Made by a program: the position numbers and the translations under genes | In this document: one piece after another, positions 33,062 through 44,636 of the stretch | Numbering within the stretch: position 1 is the first letter of the stretch | Layout: the number at the start of each line of letters is the position of its first letter | Assembly (NCBI GenBank): GCA_023614405.1 | Contig: CM042688.1 | Location: forward strand, 440,376,028 to 440,440,027 | Reading direction: 5' to 3' | Source of the DNA: Avena insularis | Taxonomy: Eukaryota; Streptophyta; Magnoliopsida; Poales; Poaceae | DNA: 64,000 nt | Notes under the pieces: model-generated | Told to the model about the DNA's origin: nothing | Database searches by the model: none | Seen by the model: the letters and a program-made list of their open reading frames with translations, nothing else

Positions 33062-33300
33062 ACTTCCCTTAACAAGGAAGGAACTGCGGTAAAAAAATCT
33101 TGTGTCTCCGCGTGCTCCACTAGTTTCCTCGTTCCTCACTCTTACTACTCACTAGTAGTTAGGTTTGCATATAGGAAAATTCTTCGTAATTGCATATCTA
33201 GAGACTTTACCTTTTGTGTCAAGCCTAAAATTTAAAAAGCATCAAAATTTGAAGTAGCACCTATTCACCCCCCCTCTAGGTGCCCATATGATCCATTTCA
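33062..33300 (+). repeat. TSD right copy and Copia 3' LTR, last part
   Basis: 33062-33066 is ACTTC, the right target duplication of Gypsy-2. The Copia LTR then resumes and ends with CACCTATTCACCCCCCCTCT, AGGTGCCCATATGATCCATTTCA at 33300, a typical end for SIRE and related Copia LTRs in grasses. The following AGTAG is the expected target duplication. Confidence 0.78.
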
Positions 33301-36300
33301 AGTAGCAAACTTCAAATCCAGCCCTGTCCCATTCCAGAGTAGTGTGGTTGCACGGGTTAAGTTGATATAGCTAAAGCTGCAAAGAACTGGGTGCGTTTTC
33401 ATAAACATTTTTCCTCCATCTTTCTTTCAGCATCTTTTGTAAAATGAAAACCTTTTTCTTTCTCAAACTTCTCTTGGTAGGTCAAACCTCACCAAGGTTT
33501 TATCATAAAACTCTTTGTAAAACTTTTTCAGGGTCTTCCCATCCTATAGCTTGCTTCGGCTAAACAGGGTCTCCAAAGGGGTATGGTGTTATACACCATC
33601 TACCATTCTAGGGACAAGTAGGTGTCGTCAAGGGGGTTGTACTTAGTAGTACACATGTGTAATGGTTTGGAGGAGCCAAGCCACTACTCGATATAGATCT
33701 TCATGATATAAAACAATGCAGTTTACATAAACAGTAGATTAAACATGCATAAGTAAAATAGTAGGACGATGCTTATAAGAAAGAAGGTGTCTTGCTTGTA
33801 ATCAGCAATCTGGCAATATATGTCCCTGGACTTCTTCTTCAAATACCATAATAACCAAGAATAACCATCTTCATCGGGTCCTCGGTATAATCGCAACTAT
33901 CGTCGTCAAAGTGGATACATGCAAGCAAACAGAGCCACTATCAACACAAGGCATACAAGCATCTTTACAATACAACAAACAAACATATAACACATCATTA
34001 AATTCAGTAGGTTTTGATAGATTGAGATCGTAGCATTCGGAAATACTTTAATTGCCTTTGTGGATTTGCCTTTGTGATTTATTGTCTAGAAACTACTTAT
34101 GAGAGGGGTTTTGGCTCGAGGCTAGGTTCTAGATGATATCATTGTATACGAATGATGCCATCAGGTAGGTATTGATAAAATGAATCCAACAAAAGTGGTT
34201 TCACTATTATATCCATTACCTTTGATTTTCTATGAATTTTCTTGTGTTAAAAGCTCTAGTTTTAGGAAATAATTCATCAGAAAAGTTCTGGAGCTCCACA
34301 AATTATTTCCTTGGATGGTTCAGTGGAGTTTGATGTACTGATTCACTGAGTGTTGGAATCATGTCAAAATATTTACCAGAATGCCCTCAGGACATTCCCA
34401 AAGGCAGTTCCAGAAGGTTTTTTGTCTTGTTAACGAGAATAAATTTACAGGGACTTTTGATATGATTCCAACGATAAATGTTAGGTACTCTGGATACCTT
34501 TATTTAGAAATTGTAATCAACCCATTTGGACTTACAGAACTACTGAGGTGATTTTATTAGTTAATTAACTCTACACATAATAGTTTAATTCCTAATAAAT
34601 CAACCATGGCTCATAAAATTTTGAGCTCCTACGGTGTAATAGATATTAGTATGCAGGTCTCCTGGGAGTTTGAATTAGGTCAATAACTATCTTGGTTTGA
34701 CCTAGAGAAAATCCTAAATTCATATTTGTGTTGTTTTTGTTATGTTTACTATGGGAAAAATAAGAAGCAATTAACTATCGGGCCCGAGTGACATGCAAGG
34801 TATCACAGATACCTTTCAGTACAAACTGGTTTTGTTCAATTTGGGGTTGTAGAACTCACAGGAGGATTTTATTAGTAGAAAAGATACATCTGAGTGGGTG
34901 ATTTACTATAATTAATTTAATCCTTATTTTTTGATCCACTTGTTGTACTGCATGTTAGGGAAAACAGGTACGCATCTAGGAAAATTTAGATATAGGCATT
35001 TTGTGTTAATGTACATTTTCAAAACAATTTAAAGCAACAGCTAGTTTTATGGATCAGGGAAATTAAATAAAATAGAGGGTTGCGGGCTAGTATCTATCCA
35101 GATCTGGGTCGCACGGTGCCAATCCGGCCCACCCGGAGAGGAGTCATGGGCGGGAGCTGGGTTTGAATCCCGCCGGGCGGGGCCCAGCGGTCAGTGGGAC
35201 TGGAGGGTGAAGGGGTACCAGCGCCCGCTGGCCGTCTGATTAGACGTAGATCGACGGTTGGAAGACGTCGTCTTCCTCCGGGCGTGGCAGCGATGGGAGG
35301 AAACCCTAGGGAGGATCTGGCGGGCTCGGGAAGCTTACCTGAGGGGCGGAGAGGCGTCAAGGAGGCGCTGGTTCGAGGCGGTAGTCAACGGCGACCTCCG
35401 TGATGGGCGGGAGAGGGGGTTCCTGCGTGGGGAAGGCAGCTCGCGCATCCGCACCAGTCGGTGCACTTCGGTAGCTCGTCGGAGAAGGCCCTGGAGGCAT
35501 GCATGTCACTGGTGGGGATTTTGTTCGAGCACGGCAGCCCTAGGGGGGGCACGAGCGATGCATGCAGCGGGGAAGGAGCTTAGGAGCTTCTTCCTTGCTG
35601 GAGAAGCTCGGCTTCAAACATGCACGGCGGCGGCGGCTGCGAGAAATAGAGGACATGGGGCTGTAGATCAGAACTAGGGGAGTGGAACAGAGAGAAGAGA
35701 GGGGGTTTTGGGGAGTGAGTTCGACCGCAGTAGTGCATGCAAGCTTGAAGCCGAGACGTGTTCCTCTCCTTCTTCATGGCTGTAGCAAGGAAGGGATCTT
35801 CTGGGCTTCGAGGGGAAGGGAGTGGGGGAGTAGAGGGGGGAAATTAGGCAGAGAGGAGGGCTGCTTGGCCTCTGGCCTCTGGCCTATTAAGAAAGAGGGA
35901 TGGGCCTATGGTGAGAATAGTCCATCAAGGTTAAGTTTTTGGTCCATGGCCACCTCATTGGGCAAGCTAGGCAGTGGAGGTGGTCGTGTGGGGACACTGG
36001 GGTGTTGCAGAGAGTTGGAGAGAGGGTGGTGAAGTAGTGGCAAGGATTGAAGGACAAAGTATGGCAAGAACTCTTGTCTCTCTCATATCCAAACACTAAG
36101 GAGAAGTAGAGGAGGGGTGGTACAGTGATATGCTACAGTGGAGCATGACCTGGAGGGGGTGATGTTGCTGGGGTGGTGTATTAGACAAGTTTGGAGGTAG
36201 ATTGGATTTAATTTAGCTCAAGTTTTTATTATTTTGCAAAAAATTATCACATGAGTGCTTGTGAAGGAGTTTGGCTAATTTGCATTTGGAATGATGGGGA

Positions 36301-38224
36301 AGTGGTACTGGTGTGTAGATAGGGCAAAACATAACCCTAGGAATTGTTTGGAATTTTTCAAAGGAGTTTAAGTCCTCTTAACACCATTTATACAAAAAGC
36401 GCAGAAATGGTTTATAGAAGCTCATTTTAAATTTTTACATTCAAAAAGTTTGGTTTTTGATGTGAGATGGTTCCAATTACCATAGCACACATTGGGGAAT
36501 TTTCTTGGAATTTATTTAGGAAGTAAAGTATTTTTAAGGATTTATTTCTTGTTTCTGCCATATAAGAAAAAGGGAAAAAAGATATAATAAAACATATCAA
36601 AAACAAATTATTTCTGAGGTGGGAAGAAGGGATAGGATGTATAGGCACCAAGTGTTCCTTTAGTTGGGCACGTGGTTTGGAGAAAAACCAACTTTCCTTT
36701 ATAGAAGTAATTTTGAGGTTTTTGTTAATTAAAGGGATTTAATTGTTTTTGGGCCAACAAATTAAGGATAATATTTAATAAATCTTTATATCCAAGTTAG
36801 ATCATGTACACTTGATGTATCAATCAGTTTCAACCTTGGGTTTTGAGAATTTTACTTGATTTGGGTAGAATGAAAGGAAAAGAGGATCTTAGGCATTGTT
36901 AATTTTATCTGTTAAAAATCTTGTTGGATCTTGGGGCTCAGAGTTCCCCTTGGATCATAGTCTATATGTATATAGACCAAGTGATGTAGATCACCATGGT
37001 ACAGAGGTTTGAGGTTTATCATGGTTGAGCTCTCCAAAGATTGATTCCAAACGCTGAATAAAATAAGGGTGCCAAAGCAGATTATCAAATAGCCTTCAAA
37101 ACCTTGTGGGTTTTTGGAGCACAAGGATCCATTTGGAACAAGTGAAGTAGCTATTGCAAGACCTTTATGAGTAGAACACAATCATTCAAAGAGTTTGTCC
37201 AAATAAGGTACTATGAAGGTGTGAGCTTCTGACCAAGTAGGCTAGTTGATAAGATTTGCAAAAAAAGTTATTTTCTTGCCTGCAAAAACCATCAAGAACA
37301 AGTGGTTTAAAAAGTGATATATCCAAGGTAAAGGGTGGTTCTTGGTATTCCTTATTATGGTCTAAAATCTGGTTCAAGTTCATTACCAAAATTGCACAAG
37401 GGTTGAGAAAGAGAGGCATTCAAAGAAGTGATGTTGAAACAGTTTCCACACTTGGTCAAATTTAGCAGATTTAGGGTTCTTGACTAGAATATGAGTGGGG
37501 ATGTTTTTGATGGGTTGCAAGGTATCAAAGCATCATAAAGTGTATGATGTTGAAGTGTAGATTGAGTAGAATAGATCCATGCTTGATATTGGTCTTCATT
37601 GACTTGGAAACTTCTAGAATGGATCACTTCAGAATTGATCTGGTTAAGGGTTTTAGATGATCACCTAGGGGCTAGAGATAAGATCCAGCTTGTATTATTG
37701 CTTATGGTTTTGTGATCTTAAGTATCTTGATCTTATAGGATGATCTCCTAGGGTAGCTCATACTACTTCCTAAGCAATCAAGTCAAGCAGAAGATCAAGG
37801 CAATTCATCTTAGCAGATCAAGGTAACTCATCTTAGCAGATCAAGGCAACTCATCTTAGCAGACTAAGAAAACTCATCATACAAGCAAATCAACTACTAC
37901 TAGGGTTACCATCAAGCTTAGATTGAGGTAAGGATGGGTATTTTGAAAGGTTGGAGTTTGAACAAGGTAACGTCCTTGGTACATCTACCAAAAGTAGAGT
38001 TTAAAAGTTTTATAAAAAGGTTTTAGAGGAACCTAGAGGTAAGAGTATTTTGAAGGTTCTGTCTTTGAAAACATAAGGAGATTATATCATATAGTATACA
38101 TTCAGATGCACAAGCACAAGTAAGCGTCAAGCAAACACTGCATCACTCACAAGAAAAAGTTTTTGTTCCCCCTGATTTTTGCATTCTAGATAACTAATCA
38201 GGATTGCTGAAATTGGTTGTTACA
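33301..38224 (-). repeat. Probable long Gypsy LTR, minus strand, cut by the Copia insertion
   Basis: On the minus strand a TGTAACAACC start lies at 38224, followed by several kb of AT-rich sequence, a GC-rich leader-like zone (about 35900-35100) and AT-rich sequence to the Copia border. No coding region is supported; the open frames in 35094-35777 are composition effects. No matching duplication for GTTGG (38225-38229) is found next to 33300, as expected if the Copia element interrupted the LTR and its other part lies left of the window. The assignment rests on the start motif and layout only. Confidence 0.45.
37792..37878. repeat. Tandem repeat, 23 bp x 3.8
   Basis: AGATCAAGGCAACTCATCTT plus AGC, copies from 37792, 37815, 37838 and 37861. 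The first three are nearly identical. Confidence 0.85.
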
Positions 38225-39055
38225 GTTGGTCGGCCAAATCCATGCGAGGCCGAGTTACCTTCGGGCGAGCGACGTGTGGCAGGGCGTCCTAGGCGGATTT
38301 CAGCCATGGGGAACGGAATGGGGGAACGCGGGGCGAGCGAGGTGTCGACGCGCATCCCATGCCACCATCTACGATGGCACACAGAGGCATGACACACCTC
38401 CCATAAGGATGGGCGGGCGGGTGGGCAGCGCCAGAAACATCGCCGTCTTCGTGCTCGAGGAGGCGGCCAAAGGTGGCGACAAGGGTTTTTACTATTGGAC
38501 TGGGGAGAGATTCCTGACCGTTTGAAGTCCGGAGGTGCCGGATGTGCAATTTTAGATCATGAGTCACAGCTCAAACGACTAATTTTGAAATAAATTTCCC
38601 TCTTTTGTTGGTTGGATATTTTTGTAGATATTGTAATTTCATTTCTTCCACATATTCATTCCCAGATCGTCCAATTATTTACGGAGTTCATGTATTCTGC
38701 TGGTCCGAATATTTTAACGGGGTACTCGGGTATGAGTTTTATTGAGATATCATTCAAACAACACAAGCACATTACACTATATAAAAACATATATATTTAC
38801 AATCGAAAACATAGTACACACACAACTAGAGATTAAGTTCAGGATAGATTCTAGCATATGCAAACAAAAGACAAGTTCAAGATAGTTTCTAGCATATATA
38901 CAAATAAAATACAAGTTCTTTATCACCATAGTTTCTAGCTGATATAAACAAACAACATGATCATGTATTTCATACTCCTGAGTTAATATAGTTACCTAGG
39001 TTCACTATTCTAGTGTTGTTGGTGACATCCATGGTGAGATAGTCAGGAGTGACTC
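38225..39055. other. Unassigned segment
   Basis: 38225-38525 is GC-rich with short open frames in several phases and no recognised product. 38560-39055 is AT-rich. I see no gene or repeat here. Confidence 0.4.
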
Positions 39056-39571
39056 CTATCTTGGCCAATAGTAAGGATTTTTCACATAATCTGGCTGGAC
39101 AACAGATTTTAGACCACCTAACAATGGAACAGATGTCATGTTCCTTGGTTTTCTTGTATTTTCCTTTAATACCATGGTCCCCTCTCTAGTCCTCGGATAT
39201 ACAGTACATGGCTATCCCTTTCTTTGGGATTGCATTGCATCCCACTCCTTACCAAAAAATTCATAAGGTACCTCCTATAGAGAAAAGTAATAATTAGACA
39301 TCACATAAAAAAAATTAAATACTTGAAAATTGTTTTTCATATAGATATATGAACAAAAAGTTAACTAACCAAAATGGGAACATCAGTTTTATCTGGCCTG
39401 TGGATATAGTACCAAGGGACGTCACTACCATCACGTAGAAATCTACATTGCTCATCCTGATTAATCTGTCTATAGATTTCAACCATTTCATTTTCAGTTA
39501 TGTCTTCAATATATGTGAAATAAGCCACTTCCAGTGCCGGCATGCATCGCTCTTTGACCTCATAAAACACT
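39056..39571 (-). pseudogene. Fragment of an unrecognised multi-exon plant gene
   Basis: Two exons on the minus strand. Exon A (about 39571-39370) follows acceptor TTTGATTAG and encodes VKERCMPALEVAYFTYIEDI, then an acidic helical part and DVPWYYIHRPDKTDVPIL. Donor G/GTTAGT is at 39369, the intron is 95 bases, and acceptor CTCTATAG leads to exon B at 39274. The split codon gives Glu and the frame continues VPYEFFGKEWDAMQSQRKG. Exon B soon meets TAG and shows a one- or two-base shift; another piece reads PRNMTSVPLLGGLKSVVQPD before TAG 39058-39056. The splice phase agreement supports a real former gene. I do not recognise the family. Probably a captured or decayed copy. Confidence 0.5.
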
Positions 39572-39666
39572 AATCAAATAAAAACAAAATGCCTGATGAT
39601 TAGTGGTATCATAGATCGGAAAGTAGTGACCGCACACATTACATGGGTTCTCCATGCCTGATGTAT

Positions 39667-40018
39667 CACAACATTTTAATCAAATTTTGAATAAAATTAT
39701 CTAATAGCATAAGATTTTAATCTAAAACGTAATAGAGATCAATAAACAAAATATAATACTTGTCAAGTTGCACAACATCTCCATCAAATTCTGAATAAAA
39801 TCAACTAATAGCACAACATTTTTATCTAAAACTAAACAGAGATCAATCAGATTAGAATAGAATACTTATCAGGTTGCACAACATCTCCATCAAAATCTGA
39901 ATAAAATCATCTAATAGCACAACATTTTTATCTGATACTGAACATATATCAATCAGACTAGAATATAATACTTATCAACTTTCACAACAACTTCCATCAA
40001 ATTTTGAATAAAATCATC
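39667..40018. repeat. Tandem repeat, about 106 bp x 3.3
   Basis: Copies start at about 39667, 39771, 39877 and 39983 with CACAACATCTCCATCAAATT, followed by TGAATAAAATCATCTAATAG. The last copy is partial. The array lies between the possible first exon (about 40200-40420) and exon A of the minus-strand gene fragment, so it would sit in an intron. Confidence 0.8.
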
Positions 40019-40199
40019 TGCTGCTAGCCTGCCACAATATCAAACTCATCTAAAATTCATCTATTATACCCGCCGTGCCCAAGGTTGTGCCAACCAATGC
40101 TATCAAAGATCGGCTTACTAATATCAAACAACCAGGTAACCGATGAAGAAATGTAATGCCGATGACCAAGAACATTAGAAAATAATCAGAAAGGACCGG

Positions 40200-40420
40200 A
40201 GCCCGTACCTATATCCGCAATGATAAATGGACAGCCGGTGAGGACGCAGCTTCTCCGCACTAAACCGTCGGTGACCACAGTGTGCTTATCCGCCCTGAAT
40301 CGCCGCCGACCTTTCTAGAATTGAGTCGCCGTTCACTAGAACCATCAAACACAACAGGGATTTTCCAGTTATTGTTCTTATCTCAGGGCGCGTAAAGGAG
40401 ATTCCTCTTCATTTTCCATG
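40200..40420 (-). other. Possible first exon or promoter side of the minus-strand gene fragment
   Basis: A more GC-rich patch in AT-rich surroundings. On the minus strand it ends in a donor-like ATATAG/GTACGG at about 40210. No clear long frame. The link to the fragment at 39056-39571 is inferred from order and strand only. Confidence 0.3.
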
Positions 40421-40654
40421 GGTGGAGAGATTAAGATATAGAGAAATACCACATGACTGCACTTTTTGTGGACTTACTGCCAAGTCGGCCATGACCCGGG
40501 AGGTCCTGTTTTATGTACTGTGTCCAGATATATGAGTATTGAATGCAACTTTGTGCTATTTAGTACTAATTTTATTTTTGTTATTGTGTATACGCCTCCT
40601 ATAACATTTCTAAGTATTAATGTGAATTAAAAATAATAAATTCCCTGTATTATG

Positions 40655-41650
40655 TTTTAGCCATTTCTATAGTCATTTAATAGGGAACAAAATTAAAAAA
40701 TACTAAAACTTCTAAAGAATTCAAGGAATTTTGCATGGGGTAGTATGTTGTTCACATAAATTTCGTATAAAAACAATAAGTTGATACACATAAGCTAGAT
40801 GGTAGTATGATGGAAGGGCTCTATGTGCACAGACAGGTGGTCCGAAAATGGTCGGAATTTCAGATATTGACTTTTTGTACGAAAAAATCTAAAAAAAGCT
40901 TAGGCTTGTCAATAACTGTAGATTTTCTTCAGGGCCTCATACTTTTAGTATATATCCTTCAGGTAAATAGGAAAACTCAATATAAGGGTCTGAAATGGAA
41001 CTTTCTTCCTAAGTGGGTTATCTTCTGGGAAGGTTACTGATTTGCGACGCGAACATCCTACTGATACCTCGTTTGAACTTTTTATTTTCGTGAAATTGTA
41101 TCAATGCCTTACTTCGATATTAAGAATGAATAATGTGAATTTAAATAGTATTTTCAGGCAAGGATAGTATTTTAGCCGTTTCTATAGTCGTTTCATAGGG
41201 AACAATGCTAAAAAAATACTAAATCTTCTCAAAATTCAAGGAATTTTGCATGGGGTAGTATGTTGTTCACATAAACTCTGGATAAAAAACAATTCGATAC
41301 GAATAAGCCATATGGTAGTATGATGGAAGGGCTCTAAGTGCACAGACAGGTGGTCCAGAACTGGCCGGAATTCCAGATATTGACTTTTTGTACGAAAAAT
41401 ATAAAAAAAATCTTAGGCTGGTCAATAATTGTAGAGTTTCTTCAGGGCATCATATTTTGAATATATATCCTTCAGATAAATAGGATAAATCGATATGTGG
41501 ATCTAAAATGGAACTTGCTTCATAAGTGGGTTATCTTGTGGGAAGGTTACTGATTTACTGCATGAACATCCTACCGATACCTCATTTGAACTTTTTCTTT
41601 TTGTGAAATTGTATCAACTCCTTACTACGATATTTGGAATTAGTAATATG
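40655..41650. repeat. Direct tandem duplication, about 516 bp x 2
   Basis: Copy 1 starts TTTTAGCCATTTCTATAGTC at 40655 and copy 2 TTTTAGCCGTTTCTATAGTC at 41171. Both share the same order of landmarks (GGGGTAGTATGTTGTTCACA, GGTGGTCC, GACTTTTTGTACGAAAA, GTGGGTTATCTT) and diverge by scattered substitutions. No coding sequence is supported in it. Confidence 0.9.
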
Positions 41651-41677
41651 AATTTAATTAGTGTATCAATGCCTTAC

Positions 41678-41867
41678 CACAAAATGCTCCTTTATTTGCA
41701 TCAAACTCAAGATTAGCTCTAACTCTACCAAACAACATTCGAGTACACGATATGCAATCAGAATGTGAGAAACATGCATCTACTTTCAAGAACGACAAAA
41801 CAACTGCGGCCAGCACAACGGCTAGGACAACTGATAGTATTTTGCAGTTCTTCCTATCCCAGGACAC
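41678..41867 (-). pseudogene. Possible captured exon with a transmembrane helix
   Basis: On the minus strand 41867-41678 is open between an acceptor (ATGTCTAG) and a good donor (GTG/GTAAGG). It encodes WDRKNCKILSVVLAVVLAAV followed by VLSFL, a hydrophobic helix, then a Cys-containing segment (FSHSDCISCTRM). I do not recognise it. It begins directly after the 516-bp duplication. The exon call depends on the two splice signals. Confidence 0.35.
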
Positions 41868-42735
41868 CTAGACATTTCTGTCTGGTCCGGAAATTTTGGT
41901 TAGTGGGCAAAACTTGGTTACTTGTACCTTTTCCCCCATCCCATTCAAATCGACCCACTCACCCCCTTCGCTGCCACCACGTGCTCCCTTCTCCCCGCTC
42001 TTCCTCCCCCTCCCCCGTGCCACGCCTTCTCCCATCAGTGTGGCCATTTGCTTCCTCGGGCTGGGCCATCTCCCACTGGCGTCGCCCTCCCCTCCCTCGC
42101 CTTGCCGTCCGCACCATTTCACCGGAGCCACCTTCAACCCTAGCCCGCTACCATGTGTGTTGTACTCTCCCACCGTCGCCGGATCCTACACTCCCAAGAG
42201 CTGCGACATCTATCACCAATGCCTCCCTTGTGCTACACAACTTCCATCTCCCTGAAAATGGTTCCACTTCAGATCTTCCTTTATTTTCCACTTACTAATT
42301 AGTTAAATTACTCGGTATTTAGTTTTACCATTATTAGCTTGCACTTAAATTTAGTTTCCATGCTATTTGATCTCTAAGTTTAGGCTAAACATTCTGCCAG
42401 TTCATATAAATGCATCCAAAATGTAAGCTTGCATTTTGTTGAAATGCTACAAAGGTTTACAATTTTGTAAGGGAGGTAATATAATTTATTTCCCAAGTTG
42501 ACATATTATTTTGTAGGTTCTTTTCCTAGTATGCCTCAGCAATGATGGACCATGCAAAATTAGGAACATACTAAGCTCATTATTAGTATTAACTATGCAT
42601 AAGTATAATGAAGATTCCATGGTATGTTTTTTTTGGCAGCGTAAAGAATATTTTAGTATAAAAAATAACACACAAATTAAACATCTCCAATTTATTCTTA
42701 TATATGTCACTAAAAATGAATGTTGTATTTTGTAG
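41868..42735 (+). other. GC-rich patch and AT-rich intron-like stretch before the B3-like fragment
   Basis: 41930-42255 is C-rich with overlapping open frames of Pro/Ser-rich peptides, compatible with a 5' exon or leader of the following gene fragment. 42290-42735 is AT-rich without coding signal and ends in acceptor TTTTGTAG. Confidence 0.35.
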
Positions 42736-43980
42736 TATGTTCCTTGCTATATCAGGCAACAATTCAATGAATTGACTAGTTGCACAATAAAAATCATCGA
42801 TCTAAATGGCTATATATATCACCTTCAGCTAGAAAAACTAGAGCAAACTACATTGATATCTGGTGAACGCTAGGACGATCTTATCCTACAGTATGGAGTA
42901 GAATATGGCGAAAGGATTGTTGTGCATTTGGATGGTGATAAGGAATTCTTCAGCACTATTTTAGGTGACAAAGGCACACATGAAAAGAAGCTTATCACTG
43001 AGCCAGCATATATTTGTATGCCCTAAATCTAATAGTTTGTATGTTGACATGTATGCTGGGATATATATTATGTTGTACTAACTTTGACTCTATGATGCAG
43101 AGGTTCAAGTCAATTGTTTTGTAGATATACTTGCCAAACAAGGTAAGTGGTCAGTAAACAACCCTTAGCATTTCCAAGGATTTAGAATTTATAGTCTTAC
43201 TTGCATCAACCTGTAAAGAGCAAAATTTAAATCACACTATTGCTGTCAAATTAATTATCCATGTAGTTGTGCAATCAGATTGTACATGGATACCAAACTA
43301 CATCTCTAATACACATGCACATGCTTTCCAGATTCAAGTTCATACATCTACAATATTAGTGTTGTTTCTTCTTCCCTACCTTCTAGGAATTAATCCACAC
43401 AAACACCATTGAGTTACCGAACAAATGCACAGATAAGATATATTATGCTCTCAATTGAAAATGAAGTGGCATGGTTTCATGATGAATTTGCAGGACATGA
43501 CAAAATCCTTGGTGAAATGATTAAACCTCTTACAATGATCCTCTCTCATAAATAGAATGCTATTGCTGTTGCTTTTGCGAGAACCCACTATGACCATGTT
43601 GGAGTTCTTGTTGTCCATCAGCTTATTAGGTATAATGTTGGACATCGAACACTTGTAAGTAATAACGGAACCATCCAAATTTACTTTCACACATTTTATT
43701 TATGTATGTGACACTAACATAATTTTCTTTAAAATTGCATAAGATTAGAAATGGTTTTCATGACCACCTCAAAATGCTCTCGTCGGGTCAACTCTCATTG
43801 ATGATGCCACCACTGAACCATTCCTATGTAAAATGGTATAGAGATAGAAAAGACAGAGTAGTCCTTGAGAAGGAAAGCTAGAATAAATTTGCTCTTGAAG
43901 TGAATTTTCAAGTCGGATCATTCATCATTTTCTGCTTCACAATGTTTAACGGTGCTCACATCGGTATTAACTTTGTATAA
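42736..43980 (+). pseudogene. B3-domain-like gene fragment, multi-exon, broken
   Basis: B3 domains are plant DNA-binding modules. Exon 42736-43026 (after acceptor TTTGTAG) reads a beta-rich stretch with IKIIDLNGYIYHLQLEK, then SGER, a TAG at 42871-42873 where a Trp codon would be expected, and DDLILQYGVEYGERIVVHLD. The pattern W..F....L..GD...F with preceding GE is the classic end of a B3 domain. A short exon (about 43101-43142) follows, with donor AAG/GTAAGT. Near the end, 43747-43980 reads KWYRDRKDRVVLEKES, a second TAG at 43879-43881 again in the Trp position, then NKFALEVNFQVGSFIIFCF, a second B3-like end, and TAA at 43980. Two B3-like units in one gene are common. The resemblance is judged by pattern only. 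Confidence 0.5.
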
Positions 43981-44209
43981 TTGTGACAACCTGTAGTAAT
44001 AAGATGATATTATCAATCTATGTAGGTGTGGTTATCAGTTGAGTAAGTTGAACTCTTGAATTGTGTATCGGCATGATGTACCAAGCACTGTAGGTCCACT
44101 TAATTATGTTTTGCTTTAGTTCAATTATGTGGTCTTTGTAATGGGTTTCAACAGTAATTTTACCAAATGAAGCACCTTTGCAAAATCCACCCAGAGTATC
44201 CAATTTTTA
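43981..44209. other. Non-coding stretch before the CACTA end
   Basis: AT-rich; nothing recognised. Confidence 0.4.
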
Positions 44210-44636
44210 TACCAGATGCTCTAGGCAGGAAAACGAAACCTAGACCAGACCAAGAATCCTGAACGCTCTAGTCTAGTGGATGTGTCTTGTATTTTTAACC
44301 GTCTCCTAAAACCTGGAGTAGGTTCATTGTAGAAACCGACTCCAACCGTGTCGGGGAGTATATAGAAATGCAGACGCCCTGGCCTACTAGAGCTGGTTCA
44401 TATGGGCGACCGTCTCCCAGGCCACCTGTAGTTCATTATTTAAACCATCCGCATAAATCATATTAACAGAGGTGGCCATTTATATGAACTATCTGGTGTA
44501 TACTTCTAGAGACGGCTCGGCCAATAGCTTTGGAAAAAGATAATTTACCAGCAACTGTCGCTAGGAGTAGGAAGCCAAAACTATTGCCCACCCATGGTGG
44601 AGAACCGTCGCTAGAAGTTGATTCTGTAGTAGTGAG
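44210..44636 (-). repeat. CACTA sub-terminal region and terminus
   Basis: Ends at 44636 in the inverted CACTACTACAG terminus. Repeated ACCGTCTCC, GACCGTCTCCC, AGAGACGGCTC and AACCGTCGCTAG motifs occur in both orientations, as in transposase-binding sub-terminal arrays of CACTA elements. Confidence 0.65.

Larger units (their letters stand above)
4036..33300 (+). mobile_element. SIRE/Maximus-type Copia element, 3' part, split by insertions
   Basis: The visible pieces are: pol tail 4036-4684, spacer 4685-5768, env-position ORF 5769-6490 plus 19070-19797, spacer with polypurine tracts 19798-20366, and 3' LTR 20367-21404 plus 33062-33300. The two interruptions are complete Gypsy elements with perfect target duplications, so the flanks join cleanly. 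The pol tail sequence and the presence of an extra ORF between pol and the LTR are what is known for the SIRE lineage. The LTR begins TGAAAGAACATT and ends CCATTTCA. The next five bases, AGTAG (33301-33305), should be the target duplication. The 5' half of the element lies left of the window, beyond the LTR that ends at 4035. Confidence 0.7.
38225..44636 (-). mobile_element. Probable CACTA transposon, right part with captured gene pieces
   Basis: The right end at 44636 is GTAGTAGTG, so the minus strand begins CACTACTACAG, a grass CACTA terminus. The next 400 bases repeat ACGGT-type motifs (GAGACGG, GCGACGG) typical of CACTA sub-terminal regions. No left terminus is seen in this window and no transposase ORF is recognised. 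The interior holds fragments of plant-type genes with introns on both strands, which CACTA elements are known to capture. The three bases after the end are AGG. Strand is given by the terminus reading. The left limit is only where the neighbouring LTR starts. Confidence 0.5.

Noticed and set aside
33665..33680. CCACTACTCGATATAG as a left CACTA end
   Set aside because: The terminus does not match the right end (CACTACTACAG) beyond seven bases, and it lies in a different segment.
35094..35777. A possible host gene in the GC-rich patch
   Set aside because: Same leader-like layout as in other LTRs, no recognised protein, frames on both strands.
39667..40018. CRISPR-like array
   Set aside because: Units are contiguous 106-base tandem copies without unique spacers, in a plant-type sequence.
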